Positions 1 to 8,294 are shown, numbered from the stretch's first letter. The stretch: DNA of 18,277 nucleotides from WQZF01 sp031556405 (GCA_031556405.1 JAVBTC010000113.1:1-18277), one strand, 5' to 3'. The notes: generated by a model from the letters alone, not told the origin. Program-made: numbers and translations.

Positions 1-261
1 AATTTCATTTCCAGCAACCCGAATGTAATATTGCCGGGCCCTGTTATCGATACATTACAGATTCTTTTAAATGGCAATTTCTTTGGGAATTTCCACCCAA
101 AAGTATTATATGGGGAGTCTGTATTCGATAACTTTAACCAATACTATTATACAAATTATGCTCTAGATATCGAAGGCGCCGTTGTGAGCTTTTTCTACGA
201 GAAAAAATCGGGTTATATGTCCCGAAAGGTATGCCTGAACGGAGATTGCTACACATATTGA
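1..261 (+). CDS. 3' end of an unrecognised AT-rich gene (partial)
   Basis: The frame is open from the first base of the window to a TGA at 259-261, giving the last 86 residues of a protein that starts outside the window. A TTG at 31 could be read as a start, but the frame continues upstream of it, so I treat the gene as truncated by the window edge. The visible part is rich in Asn, Tyr, Phe and Gly, has no clear membrane segment, and ends with two cysteines in the short motif CLNGDCYTY. I do not recognise the family. Base composition is clearly more AT-rich than the core genes from 473 onward, which hints at an acquired segment. It is followed 32 nt later by a strong hairpin terminator, which fits a real gene end. 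Function unknown. Confidence 0.55.
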   Translation, partial: NFISSNPNVILPGPVIDTLQILLNGNFFGNFHPKVLYGESVFDNFNQYYYTNYALDIEGAVVSFFYEKKSGYMSRKVCLNGDCYTY

Positions 262-292
262 AAAGTCTACCCAAACCAATTTCGTAGCACTA

Positions 293-336
293 AAAACAAA
301 GGCTCGATGCCCTTCTGGGTATCGAGCCTTTGTTTT
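293..336. terminator. Strong, probably bidirectional intrinsic terminator
   Basis: Arms GGCTCGATGCCC (301-312) and GGGTATCGAGCC (317-328) pair over 12 positions (one G-T wobble) around a TTCT loop. The flanking AAAACAAA (293-300) and TTTGTTTT (329-336) are also complementary, so the full stem is about 20 bp with a T-rich tail on either strand. It lies 32 nt after the partial plus-strand gene and about 137 nt beyond the rlpA stop on the minus strand. It can therefore end transcription from both sides. Confidence 0.85.
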
Positions 337-381
337 AACTTCGCCCTCCTCGCCTCGGCCATATACACATTCAAATCGAAA

Positions 382-455
382 ATTCTAATCTTAAAAAATT
401 ATTTATCATCAGAACAAGCTACACATATAAAACAATATTTATTCAAATTTAGAAT
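382..455. repeat. 74-bp AT-rich palindromic repeat, copy 1
   Basis: The element begins ATTCTAA and ends TTAGAAT, and its exact centre is AGCT (positions 36-39 of 74). Only 13 of 74 bases are G or C. It aligns without gaps to 9807-9880, which has the same length, the same ends and the same central AGCT, at 53 of 74 identical positions by hand count. It lies 17 bp beyond the rlpA stop codon. The rest of 337-472 holds nothing else I can identify. It could be a small non-autonomous mobile element (MITE-like) or another dispersed palindrome. No target-site duplication is clear here. Confidence 0.55.
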
Positions 456-472
456 ATGTTGTGTATAACGAA

Positions 473-1585
473 TCAATAATTGGCGTACGTAGGACGATAT
501 CCCAGTGAAGCGCGGATTTTTTCGGCGACGCGTTCGGCGTCGCCGCGGCTCGAATAGGGGCCGAGCTGAACGCGCAGCAGGTTACCAGCGGAATAGATGG
601 TGATCGGTTCCGTCACCCAATCGAGTTCGCGGCGCAGATGCGCGCGCAGGGTGGTGGCGTTGTCGGCGTTGGAGAAGGCGCCCAACTGGATATAGACGCC
701 GGGAGCGACGGTGGTCTGAATATCGCCATGGGAGATGGCATCGGCTTCGGCTTCGGCGGCGCGTACCAGTTCGGCGAGATCATCACTCTCTGCTCCTTCC
801 ACAGGTTCGTCGCCGGAAGCGAAAGGTGCTGGCGATGAAGCCGGCGTGGGAACAGGTACAGGCGCGGTGGACGCCGGTTTTTTCGCCTCGGTGGACGGTT
901 CCGCTCTTTTTTCCACGGTTGAGGCGGTACGCGGCTTGTCTTGCGCGACTTGCACCGGCGGCACGTCGTTTTTGCCTGGGATGATCGCTTCCACTTCGAC
1001 CTTGCCGCTGCCGTCGCCGATCAGGCCGAGTTTCCAGGCGGCGGTGTAGGAGAGGTCGATGATTCTTCCGGCGTGGAAGGGGCCGCGGTCGGTGACGCGC
1101 ACGACGACCGATCTGCCGTTGGAGAGGTTGGTGACGCGGACGTAGGAAGGCAGCGCGAGCAGGGTGTGCGCGGCGGTCATCGCGTACATGTTGTAAGGCT
1201 CGCCGATGGAGGTTTTCTCGCCGTGGAATTTCTTTCCGTACCAGCTCGCGACGCCGCGTTCCTTGTAGGTACGCAGCGAGGTGTAGGGAACGTAGGTTTT
1301 GCCGAGCACGGTATAGGGGCGGCTGTTGGCGGCACGGATCGGTTCCAGGCGCGGCACGGCATCGGGAATGTCGTCGAGGTTGTCGGGAATATCGTCGCCG
1401 GGGCCGTCGTCCTTGTAGTAGCCGCCGCCCTTGACGCTTTTGCCCGTGGAAATGCCCCCCGGCTTGCCCCCGCTTTTCTTGGCCGTCGAACCGCAGGCGG
1501 CAAGCATCAGCGCGGATGCCGCGATCAGGCTCCAGCGCAGGATTGGGAGAAAAATGCGGGAAAGAACGGGCGGCAGCACGCGCAT
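473..1585 (-). CDS. rlpA: Septal ring lytic transglycosylase RlpA (lipoprotein, DPBB + SPOR)
   Basis: RlpA cleaves glycan strands stripped of stem peptides ('naked' glycans) at the division septum and helps daughter cells separate. The start at 1585 was chosen because it gives a lipoprotein signal: hydrophobic residues 12-30, then a lipobox ending LAAC with the lipid-bearing Cys31. Longer frames run into rodA. The double-psi beta-barrel domain spans about residues 108-204. Glu129, His140 and Asp166 match the spacing (11 and 26 residues) of Glu120/His131/Asp157 in Pseudomonas RlpA, so the enzyme is probably active. A Pro/Ala/Glu-rich linker (205-290) leads to a C-terminal SPOR domain (about 295-370), which binds denuded peptidoglycan. 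It is the last gene of the mre operon, 5 nt after the rodA stop. Length is 370 residues, normal for the family. Confidence 0.93.
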   Translation of the reverse strand: MRVLPPVLSRIFLPILRWSLIAASALMLAACGSTAKKSGGKPGGISTGKSVKGGGYYKDDGPGDDIPDNLDDIPDAVPRLEPIRAANSRPYTVLGKTYVPYTSLRTYKERGVASWYGKKFHGEKTSIGEPYNMYAMTAAHTLLALPSYVRVTNLSNGRSVVVRVTDRGPFHAGRIIDLSYTAAWKLGLIGDGSGKVEVEAIIPGKNDVPPVQVAQDKPRTASTVEKRAEPSTEAKKPASTAPVPVPTPASSPAPFASGDEPVEGAESDDLAELVRAAEAEADAISHGDIQTTVAPGVYIQLGAFSNADNATTLRAHLRRELDWVTEPITIYSAGNLLRVQLGPYSSRGDAERVAEKIRASLGYRPTYANY

Positions 1586-1590
1586 GGGCT

Positions 1591-2712
1591 TCAACTGTGC
1601 AGGCGATCGGGGTGGGTCCGGATGCTCATCAGGATCCCTAAGGCGCAGAAAAAGGTGACCAGCGCGGTGCCGCCGTAGCTCATGAACGGCAGCGGCACGC
1701 CGACGACGGGGAGAATGCCGGTGACCATGCCCATGTTGACGAAAGCGCAGGTAAAAAAGGTGAGCGCGAGCGAAGCGGCGAGGATGCGGCCAAAAAAGCT
1801 GGTGGCTTCGGCGGCGATCATCAGGCAGCGACCGATCAGGAGGAGATAGACGACGAGCAGGACGCTGTTGCCGACCAGCCCCCATTCCTCGGAGAAGACG
1901 GCGAAGATGAAATCGGTGTGTTTCTCGGGGATGAATTCGAGGTGCGTCTGCGTGCCGGCGAGCCAGCCCTTACCGTGCATGCCGCCGGAACCGACGGCGA
2001 TGGTGGACTGGATGATGTGGAAGCCGGAGTTGAGCGGGTCGGAGGTCGGGTCGAGCAATGTGAGAAGCCGCCGTTTCTGGAAATCCTTGAGCAAATAGGT
2101 CCAGACCAGCGGAGCGCTGGCCGCCGCGAGCACGGCCATCGCGAACAGGGTGCGCCAGGAGAGGCCGGCGAAAAAGATGACGTAGAAGCCGGCGGCACCG
2201 ACGAGGATGCCGGTACCCAGGTCCGGTTGCTTGGCGATCAACAGGAAGGGCACCGCGAGCAGAATGAAGGCGATAACGAAGTGCCACGCCGAGAGCCGTT
2301 CCTGGAAATGGTGGAAGAACCAGGCGAGCATCAGCGGCATCGCGATTTTCATCAGTTCCGAGGGTTGCACGCGGGTGATGCCGATGTCGAGCCAGCGCGT
2401 GGCGCCCTTGACCTTGACGCCGAAGAACCAGACGCAGAGGAGCAGAATGACCCCGAAGAAGTAGAGCGGCACGGCAAAGCGCAGCAGTTGCCGCGGCGGA
2501 ACCTGCGCGACGATCCACATCACGGCGAAGCCGAACGCCATGTTGCCGGCCTGGCTGAAAAGACGGTTGTCGTGGTCGTAAGTGGCGGAGTAGACGGACA
2601 TCATGCCGATCGCGGCAAGCAGGCAGATGATCAGAAGCAGCGGCAGGTCCAGGCGCTGGAACGCGAAGCGCCAGCAGCGCGCCAGGAAAAGCGTGAGCGG
2701 CGAGCCGCTCAT
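1591..2712 (-). CDS. rodA: SEDS peptidoglycan glycosyltransferase RodA (MrdB)
   Basis: RodA polymerises lipid II into glycan strands during cell elongation, working in the inner membrane with PBP2. The 373-residue protein has about ten hydrophobic segments starting near residue 23. It carries the SEDS-family hallmarks: TRWLDIG near residue 105, QPSELMK near 116 and KQPDLGTG near 161. A large periplasmic loop contains the PEKHTDF motif, whose Asp267 corresponds to the catalytic Asp of SEDS enzymes. The C-terminal PFMSYGG motif is typical of RodA/FtsW. The start codon overlaps the mrdA stop as ATGA (2709-2712), so translation is probably coupled. That would keep the polymerase and its transpeptidase partner balanced. 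Nothing is broken or missing. Confidence 0.96.
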   Translation of the reverse strand: MSGSPLTLFLARCWRFAFQRLDLPLLLIICLLAAIGMMSVYSATYDHDNRLFSQAGNMAFGFAVMWIVAQVPPRQLLRFAVPLYFFGVILLLCVWFFGVKVKGATRWLDIGITRVQPSELMKIAMPLMLAWFFHHFQERLSAWHFVIAFILLAVPFLLIAKQPDLGTGILVGAAGFYVIFFAGLSWRTLFAMAVLAAASAPLVWTYLLKDFQKRRLLTLLDPTSDPLNSGFHIIQSTIAVGSGGMHGKGWLAGTQTHLEFIPEKHTDFIFAVFSEEWGLVGNSVLLVVYLLLIGRCLMIAAEATSFFGRILAASLALTFFTCAFVNMGMVTGILPVVGVPLPFMSYGGTALVTFFCALGILMSIRTHPDRLHS

Positions 2713-4808
2713 GGCGCCGATTCCTCCGCCTGAGGCGCGGAGGGGACGGAGGGCGGCGTAGAGGAAGGCATAGAGGAAAGAGCCGCGCCTTCCTCCGGAA
2801 TTTCGAATTCCGCCGCGTTTTCGTCGCCCCCATCCGTTTCCCCCGCCGCACCGGATCCCGTTCTCGCCGCGTCGTCGTCGACGGCGCCGGTATCTTCCGG
2901 CGCCGGTCCCGTGGCCGCCTGCCCCAGCAGATAATGATCGAGCACCATGCGTACGATCGGCGCCGCCGAGCGGGCGCCGAAGCCGCCGTTTTCAACCAGC
3001 ACGGCAAGCGCGATCTTGGGATTTTCCGCCGGCGCGAAGGCGATGAAGAGCGCGTGGTCGCGCAAGTGCTCCTTGATCCGGCTGGCGCTGTAGCTGCTGC
3101 CCTTGAGGCTGTATACCTGCGCCGTGCCGGTCTTGCCGGCGACGGTGTAGGGCGTTCCGGCGAAAGCGCGCGCGCCGGTGCCGGTTTTGTTGACGTCGAC
3201 CATCGCGCGCTTGATGACTTCGAGATTCGCCGGCTTGAACGGCAAGGTGCGGATCGGTTGCGGTTCGATCATCGTCCGTGCGCCGGTTCGGCTGTCGGTG
3301 ATGTATTTGACGAGGTGAGGACGGAACATGACGCCGTTGTTGGCAATGGTCGCCGTCGCGAGCGCAAGCTGCAACGGCGTGTAGGAATTGTAGCCCTGGC
3401 CGATGCCGATGGAGATGGTTTCGCCGGCGAACCATTTCTGTTGTTCCGGCTTGCGGAAGCGTTTTTTCTTCCATTCCGGCGAGGGCAGCACGCCTTCGTT
3501 TTCGTTTTCGAGGTCGATGCCGGTTTTCTGCCCGAAGCCGAGCGGGCGCATGAAGTTGGAGATATTGTCGATTCCCATGTCGTTGGCGAGCACGTAATAG
3601 TAGGTGTCGCACGATTGCACGATCGATTTGTGCATGTCGACGCTGCCGTGGCCGCCGGCCTTGTCATCGCGGAAACGATTGCCGCCGAAGTCGAAGTAGC
3701 CGGGATCGGAAATCGCCTGCTGCGGCGTGCGCTTGCCCGTTTCCAGCGCTGCCAGCGCCATGAAGGGCTTGAACGTCGACCCGGGCGGATAGGCGCTCTG
3801 GATGGCGCGGTTGTACATCGGCAGATTGGGATCGTTGTTGAGCGCGTCCCAGTCTTCGGTGCGGATGCCGTCGACGAAAAGATTGGGATCGTAGGTCGGC
3901 ATCGAGACCAGCGCCAGAATGCCGCCGGTGGAGGGCTCGATGGCAACCAGCGCGCCACGGCGGTCGGCGAAGGCGCGTTCGGCGATTTCCTGCAGGCGGA
4001 CGTCGAGCGTCAGCGTCAGCGTCGAGCCCTGCACCGGCGGCGTGATCGAGAGGCGGCGGACGGCGCGACCGAAGCGGTCGACCTCGAGTTCCTCGTGCCC
4101 CGCCCTGCCGTGGAGTTGGAATTCGTAATGACGCTCCAGCCCGGTCTGGCCGATGTGGCGGGTGCCGCGGTAGTTGCCGATCTGTTCGCCCTCGGGGTCC
4201 TGTTCTTCAAGCCAGGCGCGGTCCGCCTCGCGTTCGCGGCCGATGTAGCCGAGGGCGTGGACGGCGAGGCCGCCGAGCGGATATTCGCGGAACAGGCGTG
4301 CCTTGATTTCGACGCCGGGCAAACGGTAGCGGTTGACGGTGATGATCGCGACTTCCTCATCGGTGAGTTTGCTGCGCAATTGCACCGATTCGAAATTTTT
4401 CGATTCCCCCTGGAGCCTTCTGAAGCGCCGCCGGTCCTGTTCGGTGATTTCGATCAGCCGCGCCAGTTCGTCGATCGTTTCGTCGATATCGCCGGCGCGC
4501 TCGGGGTCGATTTCAAGCGTAAACGCGGAATAATTGCGCGCCAGTACGATGCCGTTCTTGTCTACGATCGTGCCCCGGCTCGGCACGATGGGCACGAGCG
4601 CGATGCGGTTGTCCTCGGCGCGGGTGGAGTAATAGTCGTGGCGCAGAATCTGGAGCCAGAAAAACCGCGTGAACAGAATTCCGAACGCCAGCAGGACCAG
4701 TATCGCGGTGATGATCAGGCGAAAACGGAAACGCGGCCCTTTGTCGTCGCCGTGAAAATCGCGAAAAGAGAAGGAAAGGTCGGAAGGGGAGGTTTGGTAC
4801 GGGCGCAT
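2709..4808 (-). CDS. mrdA: Penicillin-binding protein 2, elongation transpeptidase (MrdA)
   Basis: PBP2 cross-links peptide stems in the lateral wall and is the partner of RodA. After a short cytoplasmic tail, one membrane anchor lies at about residues 30-52. The non-catalytic pedestal domain follows (roughly 60-260), then the transpeptidase domain. Its three active-site motifs are intact: SxxK at Ser344-Lys347 (STFK), SxD at Ser399-Asp401 (SCD), and KTG at Lys559-Gly561. At 699 residues it is longer than the 633-residue E. coli protein. Most of the excess is an acidic, Pro/Ser/Ala-rich tail after about residue 632 that looks disordered. It begins 17 nt after the mreD stop and overlaps rodA by ATGA. 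A GGTAA upstream may serve as a weak ribosome binding site. Confidence 0.96.
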   Translation of the reverse strand: MRPYQTSPSDLSFSFRDFHGDDKGPRFRFRLIITAILVLLAFGILFTRFFWLQILRHDYYSTRAEDNRIALVPIVPSRGTIVDKNGIVLARNYSAFTLEIDPERAGDIDETIDELARLIEITEQDRRRFRRLQGESKNFESVQLRSKLTDEEVAIITVNRYRLPGVEIKARLFREYPLGGLAVHALGYIGREREADRAWLEEQDPEGEQIGNYRGTRHIGQTGLERHYEFQLHGRAGHEELEVDRFGRAVRRLSITPPVQGSTLTLTLDVRLQEIAERAFADRRGALVAIEPSTGGILALVSMPTYDPNLFVDGIRTEDWDALNNDPNLPMYNRAIQSAYPPGSTFKPFMALAALETGKRTPQQAISDPGYFDFGGNRFRDDKAGGHGSVDMHKSIVQSCDTYYYVLANDMGIDNISNFMRPLGFGQKTGIDLENENEGVLPSPEWKKKRFRKPEQQKWFAGETISIGIGQGYNSYTPLQLALATATIANNGVMFRPHLVKYITDSRTGARTMIEPQPIRTLPFKPANLEVIKRAMVDVNKTGTGARAFAGTPYTVAGKTGTAQVYSLKGSSYSASRIKEHLRDHALFIAFAPAENPKIALAVLVENGGFGARSAAPIVRMVLDHYLLGQAATGPAPEDTGAVDDDAARTGSGAAGETDGGDENAAEFEIPEEGAALSSMPSSTPPSVPSAPQAEESAP

Positions 4809-4825
4809 GCGTTACCAGAAACGGA

Positions 4826-5350
4826 TCAGATCGGCCGGTTTTCGTCGCGTTCCACCGGCTGGTATTGCGGCAGCAACAGGAGATAGGTGAGCGGAATCCA
4901 CAGCACCGCGGCAATGCACGGCCCGAGGAAATAGCCCCAGCCGACGGGAATGCCGGTGGCGAGAAAACCGACGCCGGCCTGGATCAACTGTGCCGCAAGC
5001 AGGATCGGCAGGATCTGCAGCGCCTGAAATGCGACAGGGAACCACAGCAGGCGGCGCGAAAACGCGGCGGCGACGAACGCAATCGCCACGTAGGCCAGCG
5101 GATGCTGTCCCATCAGGCTGCCGTTGGCCACATCCATCGCCAGGCCGAGCAGAAAGGCCCATCCCATTCCAACATGACGAAACTCGCGCACGCTCCAGAA
5201 ACAGAGGGTGAGCGCCAGCCAGTCCGGAACGCCGGGCCAGTACGCCGTCGGCAGGAGGTTGAGGAGAAAGGCGGTGAAGAGCGAAAGCACGATGAACCAT
5301 GGACGCACCGGCTGCAGGATGCGCGAAGAGGAAAAGGTCGTTTGCGTCAT
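4826..5350 (-). CDS. mreD: Rod shape-determining protein MreD
   Basis: MreD is a small inner-membrane protein of the elongasome that associates with MreC and helps regulate PBP2/RodA. The 174-residue sequence is almost entirely hydrophobic, with about five membrane segments. They begin after a short basic N-terminus, near residue 17. It has the short loop GLAMDVANGSLMGQH, a segment typical of MreD (DxxxG.xxGxH pattern), near residues 69-83. It lies between mreC (47-nt gap) and mrdA (17-nt gap), the standard position. The family is poorly conserved at sequence level, so the call rests on hydrophobicity, this motif and context together. The start ATG at 5350 gives normal family length. Confidence 0.93.
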   Translation of the reverse strand: MTQTTFSSSRILQPVRPWFIVLSLFTAFLLNLLPTAYWPGVPDWLALTLCFWSVREFRHVGMGWAFLLGLAMDVANGSLMGQHPLAYVAIAFVAAAFSRRLLWFPVAFQALQILPILLAAQLIQAGVGFLATGIPVGWGYFLGPCIAAVLWIPLTYLLLLPQYQPVERDENRPI

Positions 5351-5398
5351 GGATGAACTCTTGCGGGAATCATGGGTTTTCCGGATCCGGGGCCGTCA

Positions 5399-6346
5399 TC
5401 AGGGATTGTTTCTGGAGACTGCTTTCGGGCGCGGTTTTTTGCGCGCGGGCTTTTTCTCTTCCGGTGCGCCCTCGACCATCGTCTCCGGCTCCGGCGGCGG
5501 CGCGATTTCCTTGCGCGGCGCCAGGATCATGACTTCGTTGAAATTCTCGACCCCGGCCAGCGGCGCGCAGACGATGCGCGCGAAGGAATAGGCGTTGTCG
5601 CGTTCCACCCGCTCCACCCGGGCGACCGGGAAACCGGGCAGAAAAACGCCGTCGAGTCCCGAGGTGACGACCAGGTCGCCCTCCTGGACATCGGCGTTGA
5701 GCGGCAGGAAGCGGATTTCGAGCCGCCCGTCGCCCAGCCCGAAGATCACCGAGCGCATGCCGGTGCGGACGATCTGCACCGGCAGCGATTGATCCTTGTC
5801 GGTGATCAACGTGATTTCCGAAACGAAGGGATAGACGCGCGTCACCTGGCCGATGATGCCGGTATCGTCGACGACCGGCTGGCCGGCTCCGATGCCGTCC
5901 GTCATGCCCTTGTTGACGACGATGTGGCGGGAAAACGGATCGCGCACGGTGTAAAGAATCTGCGCCACCTGTCCGCTGGCGCGTTCGCGCTCCTTCACCG
6001 CAAGCAGGCGGCGCAGGCGCGCGTTTTCCTCTTCGAGCTGTTTCAGGCGCAGCAGGTCGGGCGCATCGGCCAGCCGTTCCCGTTTCAGGCGGTGGTTTTC
6101 TTCCTGCAATTCTTCCAGGTTGCGGACGTAGTTCCCGGAGCGCGACAAGCTTCGTACCGGTACGTGCACGGCTTCCTGCAGGGGATGGACGGCGATCGAC
6201 AGCGCCTGGCGGACGCGATCGAGGTAATGAAAACGTGCATCGAGCACGATCAACGCCAGCGACAGGATCACGTAGAACGACAGTTGCGCCAGCGGCGTCG
6301 GACCGCGTTTGAAGAAGGAGGGCGGGCCTTGATCGATCGTGACCAC
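5399..6346 (-). CDS. mreC: Rod shape-determining protein MreC
   Basis: MreC is a periplasmic scaffold anchored in the inner membrane that activates PBP2. The 315-residue protein has a short cytoplasmic head, one membrane segment (about residues 20-36) and a coiled coil (about 73-120) rich in Glu, Leu and Arg. A beta-sheet domain follows to about 275. It contains the family-typical IGQVTRVYPF and GDLVVTSGLDGVFLPG stretches. The basic, proline-containing C-terminal tail (EEKKPARKKPRPK) looks disordered. The start is a GTG at 6346. An in-frame stop lies only a few codons upstream and no ATG is available between them, so GTG is the best supported start. It follows mreB after 99 nt that contain a hairpin, and precedes mreD. 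Confidence 0.95.
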   Translation of the reverse strand: MVTIDQGPPSFFKRGPTPLAQLSFYVILSLALIVLDARFHYLDRVRQALSIAVHPLQEAVHVPVRSLSRSGNYVRNLEELQEENHRLKRERLADAPDLLRLKQLEEENARLRRLLAVKERERASGQVAQILYTVRDPFSRHIVVNKGMTDGIGAGQPVVDDTGIIGQVTRVYPFVSEITLITDKDQSLPVQIVRTGMRSVIFGLGDGRLEIRFLPLNADVQEGDLVVTSGLDGVFLPGFPVARVERVERDNAYSFARIVCAPLAGVENFNEVMILAPRKEIAPPPEPETMVEGAPEEKKPARKKPRPKAVSRNNP

Positions 6347-6363
6347 GTTCGGATTATCCGGGA

Positions 6364-6399
6364 CGCTCCGGCCTCATCCGGAACGTTCGCGCCGGAGCG
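6364..6399. other. Stem-loop in the mreB-mreC gap
   Basis: CGCTCCGG (6364-6371) and CCGGAGCG (6392-6399) are perfect inverted repeats around a 20-nt loop that itself contains GAACGTTC. The structure lies in the 99-nt gap between mreB and mreC and ends 18 nt upstream of the mreC GTG start. There is no T-run on the minus strand after it, so it is not an obvious terminator. It may shape mRNA stability or mreC translation, which would let MreB be made in excess. That role is inference. Confidence 0.4.
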
Positions 6400-6445
6400 G
6401 TCATGAGAATGGAAGCGGCAATGCCGAACAAGGTAACGAACAAGA

Positions 6446-7489
6446 TCATTCCGAAGCGAAGATCGAGCCGAGCTTGTCGATTTTTTCCAGCGCCATGCCG
6501 CAACCGCGGGCGACGCAGGTAAGCGGATCGTCGGCGACGATCACCGGCAGGCCGGTTTCTTCCATCAGCAGCCGGTCGAGGTCGCGCAGGCAGGCGCCGC
6601 CGCCGGTCAGCACCATGCCTTTTTCGGCGATGTCGGCACCCAGTTCCGGCGGCGTTTTTTCCAGCGCCGATTTGACCGCGGAAACGATCTGGTTCAGCGG
6701 CTCGGTCAGCGCTTCGAGGATTTCGTTGGAAGAGATCGTGAATTTGCGCGGAATGCCCTCGGCCTTGTTGATGCCGGAGACTTCCATTTCGCGCACTTCG
6801 GTGCCGGGAAAGGCGGAACCGATCGTTTTCTTGATGTTTTCGGAGGTGTTTTCGCCGATCAGCATGCCGTAGTTGCGGCTGATGTAATTGACGATCGCTT
6901 CGTCGAGCTTGTCGCCGCCGACGCGCACGCTGCCGGCGTACACCATGCCGCCGAGCGAGATCACGCCGACCTCGGTAGTGCCGCCGCCGATGTCGACGAC
7001 CATCGATCCGGTCGCCTCGGCCACCGGAAGGCCGGCGCCGATCGCGGCGGCCATCGGTTCCTCGATCAGGAATACCTGCGAGGCCCCGGCGCCGCTCGCG
7101 GATTCGCGGATCGCGCGGCGTTCGACCTGGGTCGAACCGGAGGGTACGCAGATGATGATGCGCGGGCTGGGTGAGAAAAAGCGCGATTCGTGCACTTTTT
7201 TGATGAACTGCTTGAGCATCTGCTCGGTGATCGTGAAATCGGCAATGACGCCATCTTTCATCGGGCGGATCACGGTGATCGCGCCGGGCGCCTTGCCGAG
7301 CATTTCCTTGGCGCCGCGGCCGACGTCCTGGATCGATTTTTTGGCGTTGGGGCCGCCTTCGAGGCGGATGGCGACGACCGAAGGCTCGTCGAGCACGATA
7401 CCCTTGCCGCGCACGTAGATCAGCGTGTTGGCGGTGCCCAGGTCGATCGCCATATCCTTGGAGAAAAATTTGCTGAAGAAACCGAACAT
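6446..7489 (-). CDS. mreB: Actin-like cell-shape protein MreB
   Basis: MreB forms membrane-bound filaments in the cytoplasm and directs wall synthesis along the cell cylinder. The start at 7489 gives 347 residues, the same as E. coli MreB. It yields the expected N-terminus, a short hydrophobic amphipathic segment (MFGFFSKFFSKDM) used for membrane binding. The first phosphate loop DLGTANT follows near residue 17. Other actin-fold motifs are present: the second phosphate loop (VVDIGGGTTEVGVISLGG) and the adenosine motif region (GMVLTGGGACLRDLD). Longer upstream frames lack family similarity. It is the first gene of the mre operon and faces gatC across a 417-bp divergent region holding its likely promoter. 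Nothing unusual is seen in the protein. Confidence 0.97.
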   Translation of the reverse strand: MFGFFSKFFSKDMAIDLGTANTLIYVRGKGIVLDEPSVVAIRLEGGPNAKKSIQDVGRGAKEMLGKAPGAITVIRPMKDGVIADFTITEQMLKQFIKKVHESRFFSPSPRIIICVPSGSTQVERRAIRESASGAGASQVFLIEEPMAAAIGAGLPVAEATGSMVVDIGGGTTEVGVISLGGMVYAGSVRVGGDKLDEAIVNYISRNYGMLIGENTSENIKKTIGSAFPGTEVREMEVSGINKAEGIPRKFTISSNEILEALTEPLNQIVSAVKSALEKTPPELGADIAEKGMVLTGGGACLRDLDRLLMEETGLPVIVADDPLTCVARGCGMALEKIDKLGSIFASE

Positions 7490-7673
7490 GGGTGAAAGTC
7501 CGGGGAAAAAGTTTATGGTTTTAGAGATGCGGCAGGTCCCATGACGCAGAGCACCGGACAACGGAAAAGACGCAGCGCGGCAAAACGAAATTCGCGCGAT
7601 GACCGGGCATATGCAGCATCGGTTGCGTCTTCGAGGAAAAAAGGGCCGGGGGACTGCCGAGGATAAAGGCGGC

Positions 7674-7702
7674 ATGATAACCTATCGCACTTTCCGGTTT
7701 AA
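7674..7702 (-). promoter_or_regulatory. Candidate sigma70 promoter for the mre operon
   Basis: Read on the minus strand there is TTAAAC (7702-7697) as a weak -35 box, a 17-nt spacer, and TATCAT (7679-7674) as a -10 box. It points toward mreB and would leave a 5' leader of about 175-180 nt. The surrounding divergent region 7490-7906 (417 bp) holds no convincing gene. The plus-strand half is pyrimidine-rich and must contain the gatC promoter, which I could not pinpoint. Confidence 0.35.
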
Positions 7703-7906
7703 GGCCCAAGGCCGGTTTTTTTGTGTTCGAAAGGTTACGGACGCACCGCGCCGTTTCGGAATCGGGCCGGATGGACGTCGTTTTTTGCCGTTTTCGTCTC
7801 ATTTTCGTCCCGCTTTTGTTCCATTTCCGCGCCGGTTTCCCGGCTGATTCCGCACCAACTCCCGCGCGAACCTCCTTTTTCACCCGATCTGGATTTTTTA
7901 TTCGCC

Positions 7907-8194
7907 ATGTCGCTCTCTCCCGAACAAGTCCTCCGTGTCGCGCAACTGGCGCGAATCGAGATCTCCACCGCCGAGACGGAAGTCACGCGCGGCCATCTGA
8001 ACGGCATTCTATCGATGATCGAGGAAATGCAGGCAGTCGACACCCGCGGCGTCGAGCCGATGGCGCATGCGCAGGAACTGACGCAGCGCCTGCGCGACGA
8101 CGACGCCACCGAGCCGAACCGCCGCGGCGAATTCCAGGAAATCGCGCCGGAAGTGGAAGACGGGCTGTATCTCGTGCCCAAGGTCATCGAATAA
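7907..8194 (+). CDS. gatC: Asp/Glu-tRNA amidotransferase subunit C
   Basis: GatC is the small stabilising subunit of the GatCAB amidotransferase, wrapping around the GatA-GatB interface. The start ATG at 7907 gives 95 residues, the usual family size. The sequence begins MSLSPEQVLRVAQLARIEI, a typical GatC helix, and later has the LRDD motif and the C-terminal VPKVIE that closes most GatC proteins. A longer upstream frame exists but its extra residues are unlike GatC. No Shine-Dalgarno sequence is visible before the ATG. It is the first gene of gatC-gatA-gatB and is divergent from mreB. The 100-nt gap to gatA holds no recognised feature. Confidence 0.93.
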   Translation: MSLSPEQVLRVAQLARIEISTAETEVTRGHLNGILSMIEEMQAVDTRGVEPMAHAQELTQRLRDDDATEPNRRGEFQEIAPEVEDGLYLVPKVIE

Positions 8195-8294
8195 CTTCAA
8201 TAGCGCAATAAACGTTTTCCGCGCATCGTTTCGCCAACGCGCTTCTTTTCAGCCGCCTTTTTATCTTCTGTTTTTTCATCCGCCGGCTATCGCA

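Noticed and set aside
382..455. The AT-rich palindromes as integron attC or XerCD dif sites
   Set aside because: They lack the GTTRRRY/RYYYAAC core of attC and the length and arm pattern of dif; no integrase or gene cassette is nearby.
1586..1885. Upstream extension of rlpA into rodA
   Set aside because: The extra residues are Arg/Pro/His-rich out-of-frame translation of rodA, and the start at 1585 gives a proper lipoprotein signal.
2934..4886. 650-codon open frame antisense to mrdA
   Set aside because: It mirrors the GC-rich codon bias of PBP2 on the other strand; its translation is Arg/Asp/Val-rich with no family features, while mrdA is unmistakable.
7521..7883. Minus-strand 120-codon frame in the mreB-gatC divergent region
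   Set aside because: No ribosome binding site, domain or family resemblance; it covers the likely promoter region.
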